From: Bradyrhizobium jicamae
GTDB lineage: Bacteria; Pseudomonadota; Alphaproteobacteria; Rhizobiales; Xanthobacteraceae
Assembly (NCBI RefSeq): GCF_018130695.1
Contig: NZ_JAFCJX010000046.1
Location: 1 to 43,406 of the forward strand
DNA length: 43,406 bases
Direction: 5' to 3'
Shown piece by piece: positions 33,719-42,056 of this stretch. Below the pieces are notes generated by a model. That model was not told the origin of the DNA, searched no databases, and saw only the letters and a program-made list of their open reading frames with translations. Positions within the stretch are counted from its first letter, which is position 1, and each line of letters starts with the position of its first letter. A program made the translations under genes and the position numbers.

Positions 33719-33747
33719 TGCGCGGTGTGGCAGTGCCATACCGCGCA
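33719..33747. promoter_or_regulatory. Long inverted repeat upstream of the sugar importer operon
   Basis: TGCGCGGTGTGGCA, G, TGCCATACCGCGCA: 14-base arms with a single mismatch around one base. It lies 76 bases before the binding-protein start and 17 bases after the VOC gene stop. There is no T-tract, so an operator is more likely than a terminator. Confidence 0.55.
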
Positions 33748-33763
33748 ATTGGGATAAGGCGTA

Positions 33764-34618
33764 TCAGGCCTGGACGAAGTCGAGCAGGGTGCCGTTTGCC
33801 GCGGCTGGCGGCACGCAGATGTTGCCGCCATTGCGCACACCTGTCGCACCGAGCGTCTTCTCGGTCGCGGCAAGGTTGGCCGCGATCACGAGGCCTGCAC
33901 CGCCGCGTTCGGGCAAGCCCGCGAGCGAGACACCGGGATAGCGCTTGCCGAGCTGGTCCTTGGTCAAGAACACGAAGTCCGCGCGACTGCTGCCGGACGG
34001 CACGGCCACCGCGCCATCGGCATTCTTGCTCACGGCCATGTCGATCATCTTCGACAGATGCGCCGCTTCCGCTGCGGGATCCGGCGAGACGATAAGGACC
34101 TGATTCAGCCATAGCGCGCCATTGGCGTGCGTCATCAGTTCGGGGATCCACACCGTCTCGCGCGTCTTGTGCTGGCAGGCGAAGATGCGCACGCCGCCCG
34201 GCGCCTCCGCGGTCGGCCACATGAAGGTGCGGAATTTTGCCGCAGAGATCGTCCCGTCAGGCAGAGTCACCGGCCGTTCGAAATCGGTCGGCCCGATCGG
34301 GGGATAGCCGCGCGCGCGGACCTCTTCGGCGCCTGCGGCCGCATCCAACGTCGTGAAGGCGATGCGCTCGATACCTTCACCGGTCCTCTCCAGGAAGGCG
34401 CGCGCCGGCGCATTATGCTCCGTCGGTGTCAGCACGCCGAGCAACTCCATATAGTCGGGGCCGAACATGATGGTGTAGTTACCCGATCCCATATGGGCGC
34501 TGTGGGTGCCGCGCGGCGACACGGTGAAGCCGAGCCGCCTGTAGTTCTCGGCCGCCTTGTCGAGATCCTCTACCATGACCACGGCGTGATCTAGTCCGAT
34601 GACGTTTTTGAGTGCCAC
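33764..34618 (-). CDS. VOC family (glyoxalase-like domain) protein
   Basis: A 284-residue vicinal-oxygen-chelate protein of the Glyoxalase_3-like type. NVIGLDHAVVMVEDLDKAAE starts the first beta-alpha-beta-beta-beta unit with its metal-ligand His, YMELLGVL holds a conserved Glu, and HANGALWLNQVLIV begins the second unit. Possible role: a dioxygenase, lyase or binding protein for a small molecule. It lies 120 bases upstream of the sugar-binding protein gene on the same strand, separated by the inverted repeat, so linkage to the importer is uncertain. Confidence 0.88.
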   Translation of the reverse strand: MALKNVIGLDHAVVMVEDLDKAAENYRRLGFTVSPRGTHSAHMGSGNYTIMFGPDYMELLGVLTPTEHNAPARAFLERTGEGIERIAFTTLDAAAGAEEVRARGYPPIGPTDFERPVTLPDGTISAAKFRTFMWPTAEAPGGVRIFACQHKTRETVWIPELMTHANGALWLNQVLIVSPDPAAEAAHLSKMIDMAVSKNADGAVAVPSGSSRADFVFLTKDQLGKRYPGVSLAGLPERGGAGLVIAANLAATEKTLGATGVRNGGNICVPPAAANGTLLDFVQA

Positions 34619-34918
34619 TTCTTGTTTCTCCGGCTTGTGCGCGACAGCTAACCAGAACGCTTCCGTGCCCGCAATTCGTGTGCGGAGGCCGTCAATCGAT
34701 TCGCGGTGATTCTCCTGCGGGGCTGTTTTTTGGCCGTTGCAGTGCGCGCAAACCCTGTTTTTTCAGGGGTCTGAAGCGCCTTGACTTGGAAAAACCCCGG
34801 AAAAATCGCTGATTCGGGTGCTGTCCACAGCGATATTGTGGTGAAGAGTGCAGAAAAGCCTGTTTTTTTAGCCGTTTTCCGCCATATCGTTCCCGCTCCA
34901 GAATCAAATGGAGCAACC
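34619..34918. other. Divergent intergenic region with three CTGTTTTTT copies
   Basis: The nonamer CTGTTTTTT occurs at 34723-34731, 34755-34763 and 34860-34868 on the plus strand, with further A/T tracts between. The middle copy lies in the loop of ACCCTG/CAGGGGT. This region must hold the promoters of the HU gene and the VOC gene; I could not place them with confidence. Confidence 0.45.
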
Positions 34919-35218
34919 ATGGCTACCCAACTGTCGAAGTCGCAGGTGATCGAGAAGATCGCGACCACCACCGAACTCTCCAAGCGCGATGTCAAGAACG
35001 TGATGGACACGCTCGTCGACGTCGGCCACAAGGAACTGAAGAAGAACGGGGTGTTCCTCGTCCCCGGCTTCGCCAAGTTCGTCGTGGTCAAGAAGCCCGC
35101 CACCAAGGCGCGCAAGGGCACCAACCCCTTCACCGGCGAAGAGATGATGTTCAAGGCCAAGCCGGCCCGGAAGATCGTCCGGGCCCGCCCGGTCAAGGCC
35201 GCCAAGGACGCGGTTTAA
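34919..35218 (+). CDS. HU-family DNA-binding protein
   Basis: A 99-residue basic histone-like protein that bends and compacts DNA as a dimer. N-terminal helices (SKSQVIEKIATTTELSKRDV and KNVMDTLVDVGHKEL) are followed by FLVPGFAKFVVVKKPATKAR and KGTNPFTGEEMMF, where the GxNPxTG DNA-intercalating turn of HU/IHF is conserved. A basic tail (KPARKIVRARPVKAAKDAV) extends slightly beyond the usual 90 residues. The ATG follows GGAG by six bases. Monocistronic, with its own terminator. The motif is HU-like, not typical IHF. Confidence 0.96.
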   Translation: MATQLSKSQVIEKIATTTELSKRDVKNVMDTLVDVGHKELKKNGVFLVPGFAKFVVVKKPATKARKGTNPFTGEEMMFKAKPARKIVRARPVKAAKDAV

Positions 35219-35226
35219 GAGAAACG

Positions 35227-35253
35227 AAAGGCCTCCGGTGACGGAGGCCTTTT
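35227..35253 (+). terminator. Rho-independent terminator of the HU gene
   Basis: AAAGGCCTCCG (35227-35237) and CGGAGGCCTTT (35242-35252) pair perfectly over 11 bases around GTGA, ending in T residues, nine bases after the HU stop. Confidence 0.93.
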
Positions 35254-35296
35254 GCTTTTGAGTGCTCCTCCATGGCCATGCGGCTTGCTGGATCGG

Positions 35297-35432
35297 CTCC
35301 CTCGCCCCGCTCTTCGCGGGGAGAGGGTTGGGGTGAGGGGCTTTCTCCACGAGTGAGCTCGCGGAGAGTCCCCCTCACCCGAAATTCGCGGGCGCGAATT
35401 TCGACCTCTCCCCGCAGGCGGGGCGAGGTGAA
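35297..35432. repeat. Palindromic intergenic repeat (CTCCCTCGCCCCG type)
   Basis: Alternating arms: CCCCGCTCTTCGCGGGGAG, TTGGGGTGAGGGG against CCCCCTCACCCG, GAAATTCGCG against CGCGAATTTC, and CTCTCCCCG against CGGGGCGAGG. It lies between the convergent HU and SDR genes and shares its layout with the copy at 36393-36527. Confidence 0.85.
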
Positions 35433-35449
35433 GAGAGATCGGCGTCTGT

Positions 35450-36229
35450 TTAGACCACCGGCGATCGGCCGCCATCGACATTGATGGCGGTGCCGGTGAT
35501 GTAGGAGCCCTGCTCGGAGGCGAGGAAGCAGGCGAGGTTGGCGAACTCCTCCGCCGTGCCGATCCGGCCGAGTGGCGTGCCCTTGGCGAGGTTCTTGGCA
35601 AACTCCTCGAACGGCGCGTCCGGTGCGGTCGCCGCGTGGCGCTTGACCCATTGATCGCTCATGATCAGGCCGACCAGGAGCGCATTCACCAGAATGCCGT
35701 GCTCGCCGCCTTCGTTGGCCATTACCTTGGTCAGCGCCATGCCGGCGGCGCGCGACACTGAGGTCGGCGCCGAATTGCCGGCCGGCGCCTTGGCGAACGT
35801 GTTGAGCACGTTGATGATGCGGCCCCATTTGCGCTGCTTCATGCCGCCCCAGACCAGCCGGCTGAAACGGATCGCCGCGAACAATTTGAGATCGAGATCC
35901 TCCTGCCAGGCCTCGTCGCTGATGTTCTCGAACGCCAGCGTCCGCGCGGTACCGGCATTGTTGACGAGCACGTCGACCGGGCCGAGATCGGCGACGATCC
36001 TGTCGTGCGCGCTCTTGATGTCGTCAGCCTTCGCGACGTCGCAGACATAATCGCGAACGTTGAGCCCATCCCTGGCAAGCGCCTCGCGCGCGATCTTCAG
36101 ATCCTCTGCGCCGCGGGCGAGGATCGCGACCTTGGCGCCGGACTCGGCAAACCGCCGTGCCACTGCGATCCCGATCCCCTTGCTGCCGCCGGTCACGACC
36201 GCGACGCGGTCTTTCATGGTCAGGTTCAT
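35450..36229 (-). CDS. SDR-family protein with degenerate catalytic site
   Basis: A 259-residue short-chain dehydrogenase fold with intact cofactor motifs (TGGSKGIG at 13-20, NNAG at 90-93) and the usual C-terminus YITGTAINVDGGRSPVV. The active site is not normal: where a Ser is expected (INISS) it has INVLN (Asn143), and the YxxxK motif reads TSVSR, so Tyr is Thr156 and Lys is Arg160. It can therefore hardly use the standard SDR mechanism; it may be a regulatory or binding protein, or use other residues. GGGAG precedes the ATG at 36229. Codon use is normal, so it does not look like a dying gene. Confidence 0.9.
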   Translation of the reverse strand: MNLTMKDRVAVVTGGSKGIGIAVARRFAESGAKVAILARGAEDLKIAREALARDGLNVRDYVCDVAKADDIKSAHDRIVADLGPVDVLVNNAGTARTLAFENISDEAWQEDLDLKLFAAIRFSRLVWGGMKQRKWGRIINVLNTFAKAPAGNSAPTSVSRAAGMALTKVMANEGGEHGILVNALLVGLIMSDQWVKRHAATAPDAPFEEFAKNLAKGTPLGRIGTAEEFANLACFLASEQGSYITGTAINVDGGRSPVV

Positions 36230-36265
36230 TGTTGTTCTCCCTGGGTACGACCGGGAGCGAGGCTA

Positions 36266-36346
36266 TCAAAGCGACAGTGCGACCAACAAGCTCATGCAGA
36301 GCAGGTGTGCCGTGACGATGAGTGCGAGATGGAGCGGGCCGGACAT
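36266..36346 (-). CDS. Possible 26-residue membrane peptide
   Basis: The frame MSGPLHLALIVTAHLLCMSLLVALSL is one hydrophobic helix, with GGAG nine bases before the ATG. It ends 37 bases upstream of the SDR gene on the same strand. Longer in-frame starts would translate the repeat. A chance frame cannot be excluded. Confidence 0.35.
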   Translation of the reverse strand: MSGPLHLALIVTAHLLCMSLLVALSL

Positions 36347-36392
36347 GAGCGCGTCTCCGTTCTGGTGCATCGTAAGGCGAGCACCACTGTTT

Positions 36393-36527
36393 GGCTCCCT
36401 CACCCTGAAAGGGGGAGGGTGGGGGTGGGGGTGGGGGTCACGCCGCAACGGTGGTGTCTGCGGAGAGAGAGCCCCACCCGGATTGCTCTTCGCGCAATCC
36501 GACCTCCCCTTTTCAAGGGGAGGTGAA
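36393..36527. repeat. Palindromic intergenic repeat with G-rich tract
   Basis: Second copy of the CTCCCTC...GGGGAGGTGAA type repeat (compare 35297-35432): CTCACCCTGAAAGGGGGAGG at the left, GATTGCTCTTCGCGCAATC in the middle and CTCCCCTTTTCAAGGGGAG at the right. Its left part contains a run of five G-tracts at 36411-36437 separated by single bases. Confidence 0.82.
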
Positions 36528-36536
36528 GGACCTCGG

Positions 36537-37514
36537 CTAGTTCAAGTTCGCGCTCGCCGTGAAGCTGCGGTCCACGGCCTTGCTGACATCCAGCGTCTTG
36601 CCGAGAATGCCGTAACGCGTGGCACGATCGGACGCCGCCTGGATCTCCTTCACCACGGCTTCGTCGATCGCGATCGGTGAGGTCTTCTGCGCGGTGTAGG
36701 CCGACAGCAGCACGTCTTCCGGCAGTTTTGTGAGGTCGGCGGTGCTCCTGGCGTACTCTGCGAGATGATCGAGCGACCACAGCCGGGCCTTGTTGAGCCG
36801 CTGCACCAGATCCTGCACTGCCGCGCGCTTGGTCGCGATCGCATTGTCTGAGGCGACGATGAAGGTGACGGTCGGCGTCAGCCCCTCGCCGTCGGAGACG
36901 ATGCGCGCCTTGTCCTTCAGCGTGGCATAGGAGACGTAGGGCTCCCACACCGCCCAGCCGTCGATCGAACCGGCGAGCAATGCGATCTTGGCGTCGACCG
37001 GGCCGAGCGGCGCAAACGTCGCGTCCTCGATCTTGTTGCCGGTCTTCTCCAATGTCGCGTCGATCAGGAACTGGCCCCAGCCGCCGCGGGTGCCGGCGAG
37101 GCGCTTGCCCTTGAGGTCGGCCGCCGACTTGATCGGCGAATCCGCGCGCACCAGGATCGCCTGCGTCTTCGGATCGGAGCGCGTGCCGCCGATCGCCTTG
37201 ATCGGTGCGCCCGCGGCATAGACCGACAGGAAGGAGAGATCGCCGGTGTAGCCGACGTCGAGTGCGCCTGCATTGAGCGCTTCCAGGATCGGCGCCGCCG
37301 CAGGGAATTCCGACCATTCGATCTTGTAGGGCAGGTCCCTGGCCTGTCCCGAAATTTCCAGCAGCGAGCGGTTGCCGCCCTTCTGGTCGCCGACGCGCAG
37401 CACGATCTTGTCATCGGCGAGGGCTGCGACGGATGTCGAGAGCGTCACGGCGGCCGCGATCAGCGCGGCAGCCGTGCGGCGGGTGAAGGAGTGAGGGCGA
37501 GAGAGTTTGCTCAT
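36537..37514 (-). CDS. ABC transporter substrate-binding protein, SsuA/NMT1-like (aliphatic sulfonate type)
   Basis: A 325-residue periplasmic protein. Residues 1-34 are a signal peptide (FTRRTAAALIAAAVTLSTSV ... ALA). Mature part: KIVLRVGDQKGGNRSLLEIS, IEWSEFPAAAPILEALNAGA, LDVGYTGDLSFLSVYAAGAP, GKRLAGTRGGWGQFLIDATL, all typical of SsuA-like proteins binding sulfonates. The start MSKLSRPHS has GGAAAG upstream; a second ATG seven codons earlier is possible. It is divergent from a second binding-protein/permease/ATPase operon and has no permease of its own, so it may feed that permease. Confidence 0.92.
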   Translation of the reverse strand: MSKLSRPHSFTRRTAAALIAAAVTLSTSVAALADDKIVLRVGDQKGGNRSLLEISGQARDLPYKIEWSEFPAAAPILEALNAGALDVGYTGDLSFLSVYAAGAPIKAIGGTRSDPKTQAILVRADSPIKSAADLKGKRLAGTRGGWGQFLIDATLEKTGNKIEDATFAPLGPVDAKIALLAGSIDGWAVWEPYVSYATLKDKARIVSDGEGLTPTVTFIVASDNAIATKRAAVQDLVQRLNKARLWSLDHLAEYARSTADLTKLPEDVLLSAYTAQKTSPIAIDEAVVKEIQAASDRATRYGILGKTLDVSKAVDRSFTASANLN

Positions 37515-37986
37515 GTTTGTTTCTTTCCGATTCATTCGCTCATTCGCTTCCGTGCGTTGAGCGTTTGACCAAGTCTATGAGCGAGCGAAGCGCAGTCAAC
37601 GAAACGGAAAACTGTATTCGTGGCGATGATGGCAAGGAACGTCTCGCCGATGTTGTGTTTGGAGAAGACGCGGCATTCGCGTGCTCCGACCGCTCAAATT
37701 TGATGCAATCCGCATCGCGATCGCGTGCGTCGGTAACGCGATCAGCGCGAAAATCCTTTCATCGCCGCGCGAGGCGATCATGGAGATATTCGCTTTGCCG
37801 CCGACAACATTCGAAATTCCATTTCATTGACGATCGCATCGACGCACCGCATCATTTCAACATCGGCTTTCGATCGCGAACGGCCGTCGAGACAGAAGTT
37901 TACGAACAAGCGTTCCGATGCGCGGAGCGCGCGCAACGGACCCGTGTTGCGCGCCCGGCGGAGCCTTGCCGAAATGTGGGGTAACC
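37515..37986. other. Divergent intergenic region between two binding-protein genes
   Basis: 472 bases, less GC-rich than its surroundings. No frame in it looks like a real protein on either strand. It must carry the promoters for both divergent units; I found no sigma-54 site and no convincing -35/-10 pair or palindrome. Confidence 0.5.
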
Positions 37987-39084
37987 ATGTCGTCAGAAGA
38001 AAAGCGTCCAACAACCTTGGATCGGCGCAGCCTGTTGCGCGCAGGAGCTGCGGCCGCGCTGGCCGCGCCGATCGGCGCCTTCGGTGCGCAGGCCTTTGTG
38101 CCGCGCGCGCTCGCGCCCGCCATCGATTTCTCCGAGTTTCCGATCTGCAAGACCGCATCGGATGCCGCGCTGCTGACGGGCGCGCCGCGCAAGCTGAAGC
38201 TGTCGTGGAATGCCGGCGCGGTCTGTCTCGCGCCGCTGCCGGTCGCGATCGATTACGGCTTCTTCCAGAAGCAGAACCTCGACGTCGAGCTGGTCAATTA
38301 TTCCGGCTCGACGGACCAGTTGCTGGAAGCGATCGCCACCGGCAAGAGCGATGCCGGCCTCGGCATGGCGTTGCGCTGGCTGAAGCCGCTGGAGCAGGGC
38401 TTTGACGTCAAGATCGCCGCGGGCACCCATGGCGGTTGCATGCGCGTGCTGAGCCGCGCCAATTCCGGTGTCGACAAGCTCGCCGATCTCAAGGGCAAGA
38501 TCGTCGCGGTCGGCGATCTCGGTGGCCCCGACAAGAACTTCTTCTCGATCCAATTGGCGAAACTCGGCATCGATCCGAACAAGGATGTCGATTGGCGCGC
38601 CTATCCCGGCAACCTGCTCAACGTCGCGGTCGAGAAGGGCGAGGTGCAGGCGTTTCTGTCGTCGGATCCGCTGGCCTGGCTCTGGCTGAAGGACCCGCAA
38701 TACAAGGAAGTCGCCTCCAACCTCGACGGCGAATACAAGGACAAGAGTTGCTGCATCGTCGGCCTGCGCGGCAGCCTGGTGCGCGAGGAGCCGCAGGTCG
38801 CGCGCGCCATCACCCGGGCGCTGCTCGACGCCGCGATGTTCACCTCGCAGAACCCGGACAAGGCGGCAAAATCGTTCCAGCCCTATGCGCCGAAGGCGGC
38901 AAGCCTCGCCGACCTCGAGGGCATGGCGCGTTATCATACTCACCATCATCATCCCGTCGGCGAGGTGCTGAAGCGCGAGCTGAAGGGCTACGCCGACGAT
39001 CTGAAGGCGGTCTCCGTCTTCAAGCCGAGCACCGATACAGCCAAATTCGCGGAGCGGATCTATGTCGACCTATTCGGTGTCTGA
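37987..39084 (+). CDS. ABC transporter substrate-binding protein, NMT1/SsuA-like, Tat-exported
   Basis: A 365-residue binding protein with a Tat signal (LDRRSLLRAGAAAALAAPIG). Mature domain: VCLAPLPVAIDYGFFQKQNL, DQLLEAIATGKSDAGLGMAL, LADLKGKIVAVGDLGGPDKN, with a His-rich YHTHHHHPVGE segment near residue 320 that may bind metal. The ATG at 37987 follows GGGG; the longer frame from 37918 is not protein-like. First gene of a five-gene operon with the permease, ATPase and two monooxygenases; the next gene starts 23 bases before its stop. Confidence 0.93.
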   Translation: MSSEEKRPTTLDRRSLLRAGAAAALAAPIGAFGAQAFVPRALAPAIDFSEFPICKTASDAALLTGAPRKLKLSWNAGAVCLAPLPVAIDYGFFQKQNLDVELVNYSGSTDQLLEAIATGKSDAGLGMALRWLKPLEQGFDVKIAAGTHGGCMRVLSRANSGVDKLADLKGKIVAVGDLGGPDKNFFSIQLAKLGIDPNKDVDWRAYPGNLLNVAVEKGEVQAFLSSDPLAWLWLKDPQYKEVASNLDGEYKDKSCCIVGLRGSLVREEPQVARAITRALLDAAMFTSQNPDKAAKSFQPYAPKAASLADLEGMARYHTHHHHPVGEVLKRELKGYADDLKAVSVFKPSTDTAKFAERIYVDLFGV

Positions 39085-40081
39085 TACGCAAGCCGCAGTC
39101 GCGCCGCGCGCCTCGCTCGATCTCGCCGCTATCCGCAGCGGAAGCTACGCCACGGGCGTTGTGGCTAGTCTGGTCTGGGCCGCCTTCGGCGTGTCGTGCC
39201 TCTATTGGCCCGATCTCGGCGACTGGTCGCGCACGCAGTCGCTTGGCATCGGCGCCTTCATCATCGCGGCCTTCGTGCTGTTCGGCACGCTGGCTGCCGA
39301 CTTCCTCGGCGCGGCCGGGCTGGCCTTACGCAAACGGGCGCCGTGGCTGGTCGCGTTCGGCGCCTTCGTGACGTTGTGGGAAGTCGCGACCGCGAAGTTC
39401 GCCTGGCTGCCGCTGCCGTTCTTCCCGCCGCCGCAGGCGATCTTGGAGGTCTATACCGACGATCTGCCAAAGCTGCTCGACAGCGTGCTCGCTTCGATCA
39501 AGTTGCAGCTCGGTGGTTACCTCATCGGCGCGAGCGTCGGCTTCCTCACCGGCGTCTCGATCGGCTGGTCGCAAAAGATCGGCTACTGGGTGCATCCGGT
39601 GCTGCGCTTCATCGGCCCGCTGCCGGCGACCGCCTGGCTGCCGATCGCGTTCTTCACGTTTCCGTCGAGCTGGAGCGCATCGACCTTCCTGATCGCGCTC
39701 GCCACCGGCTTTCCGGTCACCGTGCTGACCTGGTCGGGCGTTGCGAGTGTCAGCAACGCCTATTACGACGTCGCGCGCACGCTCGGCGCCAAGCCGTCAT
39801 TTCTGGTGCTCAAGGTCGCGATCCCCGCGGCGCTGCCGCATGTCTTCGTCGGCCTGTTCATGGGGCTCGGCTCGTCCTTTGCCGTGCTCGTCGTCGCCGA
39901 GATGATCGGCGTCAAGGCCGGCCTCGGCTGGTACCTGCAATGGGCACAGGGCTGGGCGGCCTATGCCAACATGTATGCCGCGCTGATTGTGATGTCGCTG
40001 CTCTGCTCAGGGGCGATCACACTCTTGTTCCGCACCCGCGATCGTTTGCTGGTCTGGCAGAAAGGTGTCGTCAAATGGTAG
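39062..40081 (+). CDS. ABC transporter permease, SsuC/TauC type
   Basis: A 339-residue permease. The C-terminal two thirds is the SsuC-like domain with the coupling motif ARTLGAKPSFLVLKVAIPAA LPHVFVG. The N-terminal ~95 residues add two or three hydrophobic segments (ATGVVASLVWAAFGVSCLYW, SLGIGAFIIAAFVLFGTLAA) not found in the usual 260-residue members. Its start lies inside the end of the binding-protein gene, and its stop overlaps the ATPase start. Confidence 0.93.
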   Translation: MSTYSVSDTQAAVAPRASLDLAAIRSGSYATGVVASLVWAAFGVSCLYWPDLGDWSRTQSLGIGAFIIAAFVLFGTLAADFLGAAGLALRKRAPWLVAFGAFVTLWEVATAKFAWLPLPFFPPPQAILEVYTDDLPKLLDSVLASIKLQLGGYLIGASVGFLTGVSIGWSQKIGYWVHPVLRFIGPLPATAWLPIAFFTFPSSWSASTFLIALATGFPVTVLTWSGVASVSNAYYDVARTLGAKPSFLVLKVAIPAALPHVFVGLFMGLGSSFAVLVVAEMIGVKAGLGWYLQWAQGWAAYANMYAALIVMSLLCSGAITLLFRTRDRLLVWQKGVVKW

Positions 40082-40866
40082 CGCTCGCCGAAGCCATCAC
40101 CACTCCCGCCGTCGGTGCCGCGCTCGACATCGAGCATGTCAGCCACGCCTTTGACATCGACGGCGCCACGCTGCCGGTGCTCCACGATGTCAGCCTTGCG
40201 ATCCAGCCGGGCGAGTTCGTCGCGCTGCTCGGTCCCTCCGGCTGCGGCAAGTCGACCTTGCTGCGCCTCGTCGCCGGCCTGGAAAAGCCGCGCGCCGGTG
40301 CGCTACGCGAGGACGAGGTCCGCATTACCGGGCCGCACCCGTCGCGTGTCGTCGTGTTCCAGGACCCGACCCTGTTTCCGTGGCGCTCGGTCTGGGACAA
40401 TGTCGCGCTCGGGCTTGAGGCGCAGGGCATCCTGAAGAGCCAGCGTGCGCGTGTGGACGCCGTGCTCGACCTGGTCGGGTTGTCGTCGTTCCGCAACGCC
40501 TATCCGCACCAGCTCTCCGGCGGCATGGCGCAGCGCGTCGCGCTGGCGCGGGCGCTGGTCAACGATCCAAAGATCCTGGTGCTGGACGAGCCGCTCGGCA
40601 AGCTCGACTCGCTGACGCGGATCGCGATGCAGGCTGAGCTCGTGTCGCTCTGGCAGCGCGAGGGCTTTACCACGCTGCTGGTGACCCACGACGTCGAGGA
40701 GGCGCTGGTGCTGGCCAACCGCGTCATCGTGCTCTCTGACCGCCCGGCGCGCATCAAGGCCGACATCGCCGTGCAGCGGCCGTATCCACGGCATCGCGGC
40801 GACCCCTATCTGTCCGACCTGCGCAAGCAGATCCTCGCCCTGCTCGGATTGGAAGCCACATGGTGA
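40075..40866 (+). CDS. ABC transporter ATP-binding protein, SsuB/TauB type
   Basis: A 263-residue ATPase with Walker A GPSGCGKST, Q-loop VVFQDPTLFPW, signature QLSGGMAQRVALARAL, Walker B ILVLDEPLGKLD and the H-loop LLVTHDVEEAL. This is the set typical of nitrate/sulfonate/taurine importers. ATG at 40075 overlaps the permease stop by seven bases, and its own stop overlaps the next ATG by seven bases, so the operon is tightly coupled. Confidence 0.95.
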   Translation: MVALAEAITTPAVGAALDIEHVSHAFDIDGATLPVLHDVSLAIQPGEFVALLGPSGCGKSTLLRLVAGLEKPRAGALREDEVRITGPHPSRVVVFQDPTLFPWRSVWDNVALGLEAQGILKSQRARVDAVLDLVGLSSFRNAYPHQLSGGMAQRVALARALVNDPKILVLDEPLGKLDSLTRIAMQAELVSLWQREGFTTLLVTHDVEEALVLANRVIVLSDRPARIKADIAVQRPYPRHRGDPYLSDLRKQILALLGLEATW

Positions 40867-42032
40867 CGACCTTAGCGAAGGAGCTGCCGCAAGCCGGCGA
40901 GCCCGATCACATCCTGCGCGCGCTGCAACTCGCCGATGTCTTCGCTGCGCGTGCGCCCGCGCATGACCGCGACGGCAGCTTTCCGTTCCAGAACTTTGCC
41001 GATCTCTCCAAGGCCGGCCTGCTGGCGCTCACCGTGCCGGCGGCGCTCGGGGGGACAGGGGCGGGCGCCCGCGACACCGCGCGCGTGCTCGGCATCATCG
41101 GCAAGGCCGATCCGTCGACCGCGCTGGTGCTCTCGATGCATTACATCCAGCATCTGGTGATGGCGCGCAGCACGCGCTGGCCCGGCCGCCTGTCGCGCAA
41201 GCTCGCGAAGGAGACGATCGACGGCGTCGCGCTGATCAACGCGCTGAGGGTCGAACCCGAACTCGGCTCGCCCGCCCGCGGTGGCCTGCCGGCGACAACA
41301 GCCCGGCGCACCGAGACCGGCTGGCGGCTGACGGGCAAGAAGATCTATTCGACTGGCGCTCCGATCCTGAAATGGTACGCGGTCTGGGCGAAGACCGATG
41401 AGCCGGAGACCCGCGTCGGCCTGTTCCTGGTTCCATCAGGGCTGCCGGGAACGGAGATCATCGAGAGCTGGGATCATCTCGGCCTGCGCGCCAGCGGCAG
41501 CCACACGGTGATCTTCGACGACGTGGTGTTTCCGCTCGATTACGAGATCGATGCGCGCAAGCCCGACGACTGGAAGGTTCCGGACTTCACGCAGAGCGTC
41601 GTCCACGCGATCTTCGTCGCAGCGATTTATGACGGCGTTGCCCGCGCGGCGCGCGACTGGCTGGTCAAATTCCTGCAGGAGCGGGTGCCGGCCAACCTCG
41701 GCGCGCCGCTGGCCACCCTGCCGCGTGCCCAGGAAGTGCTGGGCGGCATCGAGGCCCGGCTCGCGGTCAACGCGCGTTTGATCGAAAGCTTTGCCACCGA
41801 CTTCGATGACGGCTTGCAGCTGTCGGCAATCGAGTCCAACATCATCAAGCTGACGGTGACCAATAATGCCGCGGCTACAGTGGAGGACGCCTTGTCGCTG
41901 ACCAGCAATCACGGCCTGTCGCGCGCCAACCCGCTGGAGCGGCATTATCGCGACGTGCTCTGCGGCCGCGTCCACACCCCGCAGGACGACGCCACGAAAA
42001 TCTCCGCCGGGCGCGTTGCGCTGGGCCTCTAG
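40860..42032 (+). CDS. Acyl-CoA dehydrogenase-fold flavin monooxygenase (DszC/SfnC-like)
   Basis: A 390-residue acyl-CoA-dehydrogenase-fold protein. DLSKAGLLALTVPAALGGTG and LVLSMHYIQHLVM form the helical N-terminus, WRLTGKKIYSTGAPILKWYA the beta domain, and SWDHLGLRASGSHTVIFDDV the flavin-binding stretch; the C-terminal helical domain ends ALSLTSNHGLSRANPLERHY RDVLCGRVHTP. The HYRD...HTP end and lack of the catalytic Glu loop of true dehydrogenases point to the FMN/FADH2-dependent monooxygenase branch (DszC, SfnC). Its place between an SsuB-type ATPase and an SsuD-type monooxygenase suggests oxidation of an organosulfur compound. No flavin reductase gene is nearby. Confidence 0.87.
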   Translation: MVTTLAKELPQAGEPDHILRALQLADVFAARAPAHDRDGSFPFQNFADLSKAGLLALTVPAALGGTGAGARDTARVLGIIGKADPSTALVLSMHYIQHLVMARSTRWPGRLSRKLAKETIDGVALINALRVEPELGSPARGGLPATTARRTETGWRLTGKKIYSTGAPILKWYAVWAKTDEPETRVGLFLVPSGLPGTEIIESWDHLGLRASGSHTVIFDDVVFPLDYEIDARKPDDWKVPDFTQSVVHAIFVAAIYDGVARAARDWLVKFLQERVPANLGAPLATLPRAQEVLGGIEARLAVNARLIESFATDFDDGLQLSAIESNIIKLTVTNNAAATVEDALSLTSNHGLSRANPLERHYRDVLCGRVHTPQDDATKISAGRVALGL

Positions 42033-42056
42033 TACAATCACAAACCGGAGCCTCCC

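Noticed and set aside
33719..33740. Sigma-54 promoter at the TGGCAGTGCCA of this repeat
   Set aside because: TGGCA occurs on both strands but no TTGC follows at the required distance in either orientation.
33719..33747. Intrinsic terminator for the VOC gene
   Set aside because: The stem is good but no T-tract follows on the minus strand, so I list it as a possible operator instead.
35297..36527. CRISPR array formed by the repeated GC-rich blocks
   Set aside because: The two blocks are 135-base palindromic intergenic repeats with internal arms, not short direct repeats with regular spacers, and no cas gene is present.
37517..37984. 155-codon plus-strand frame between the two binding-protein genes
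   Set aside because: Composition rich in Arg, Ser and Cys without any pattern, no ribosome binding site, and it contains the leader region of the downstream gene.
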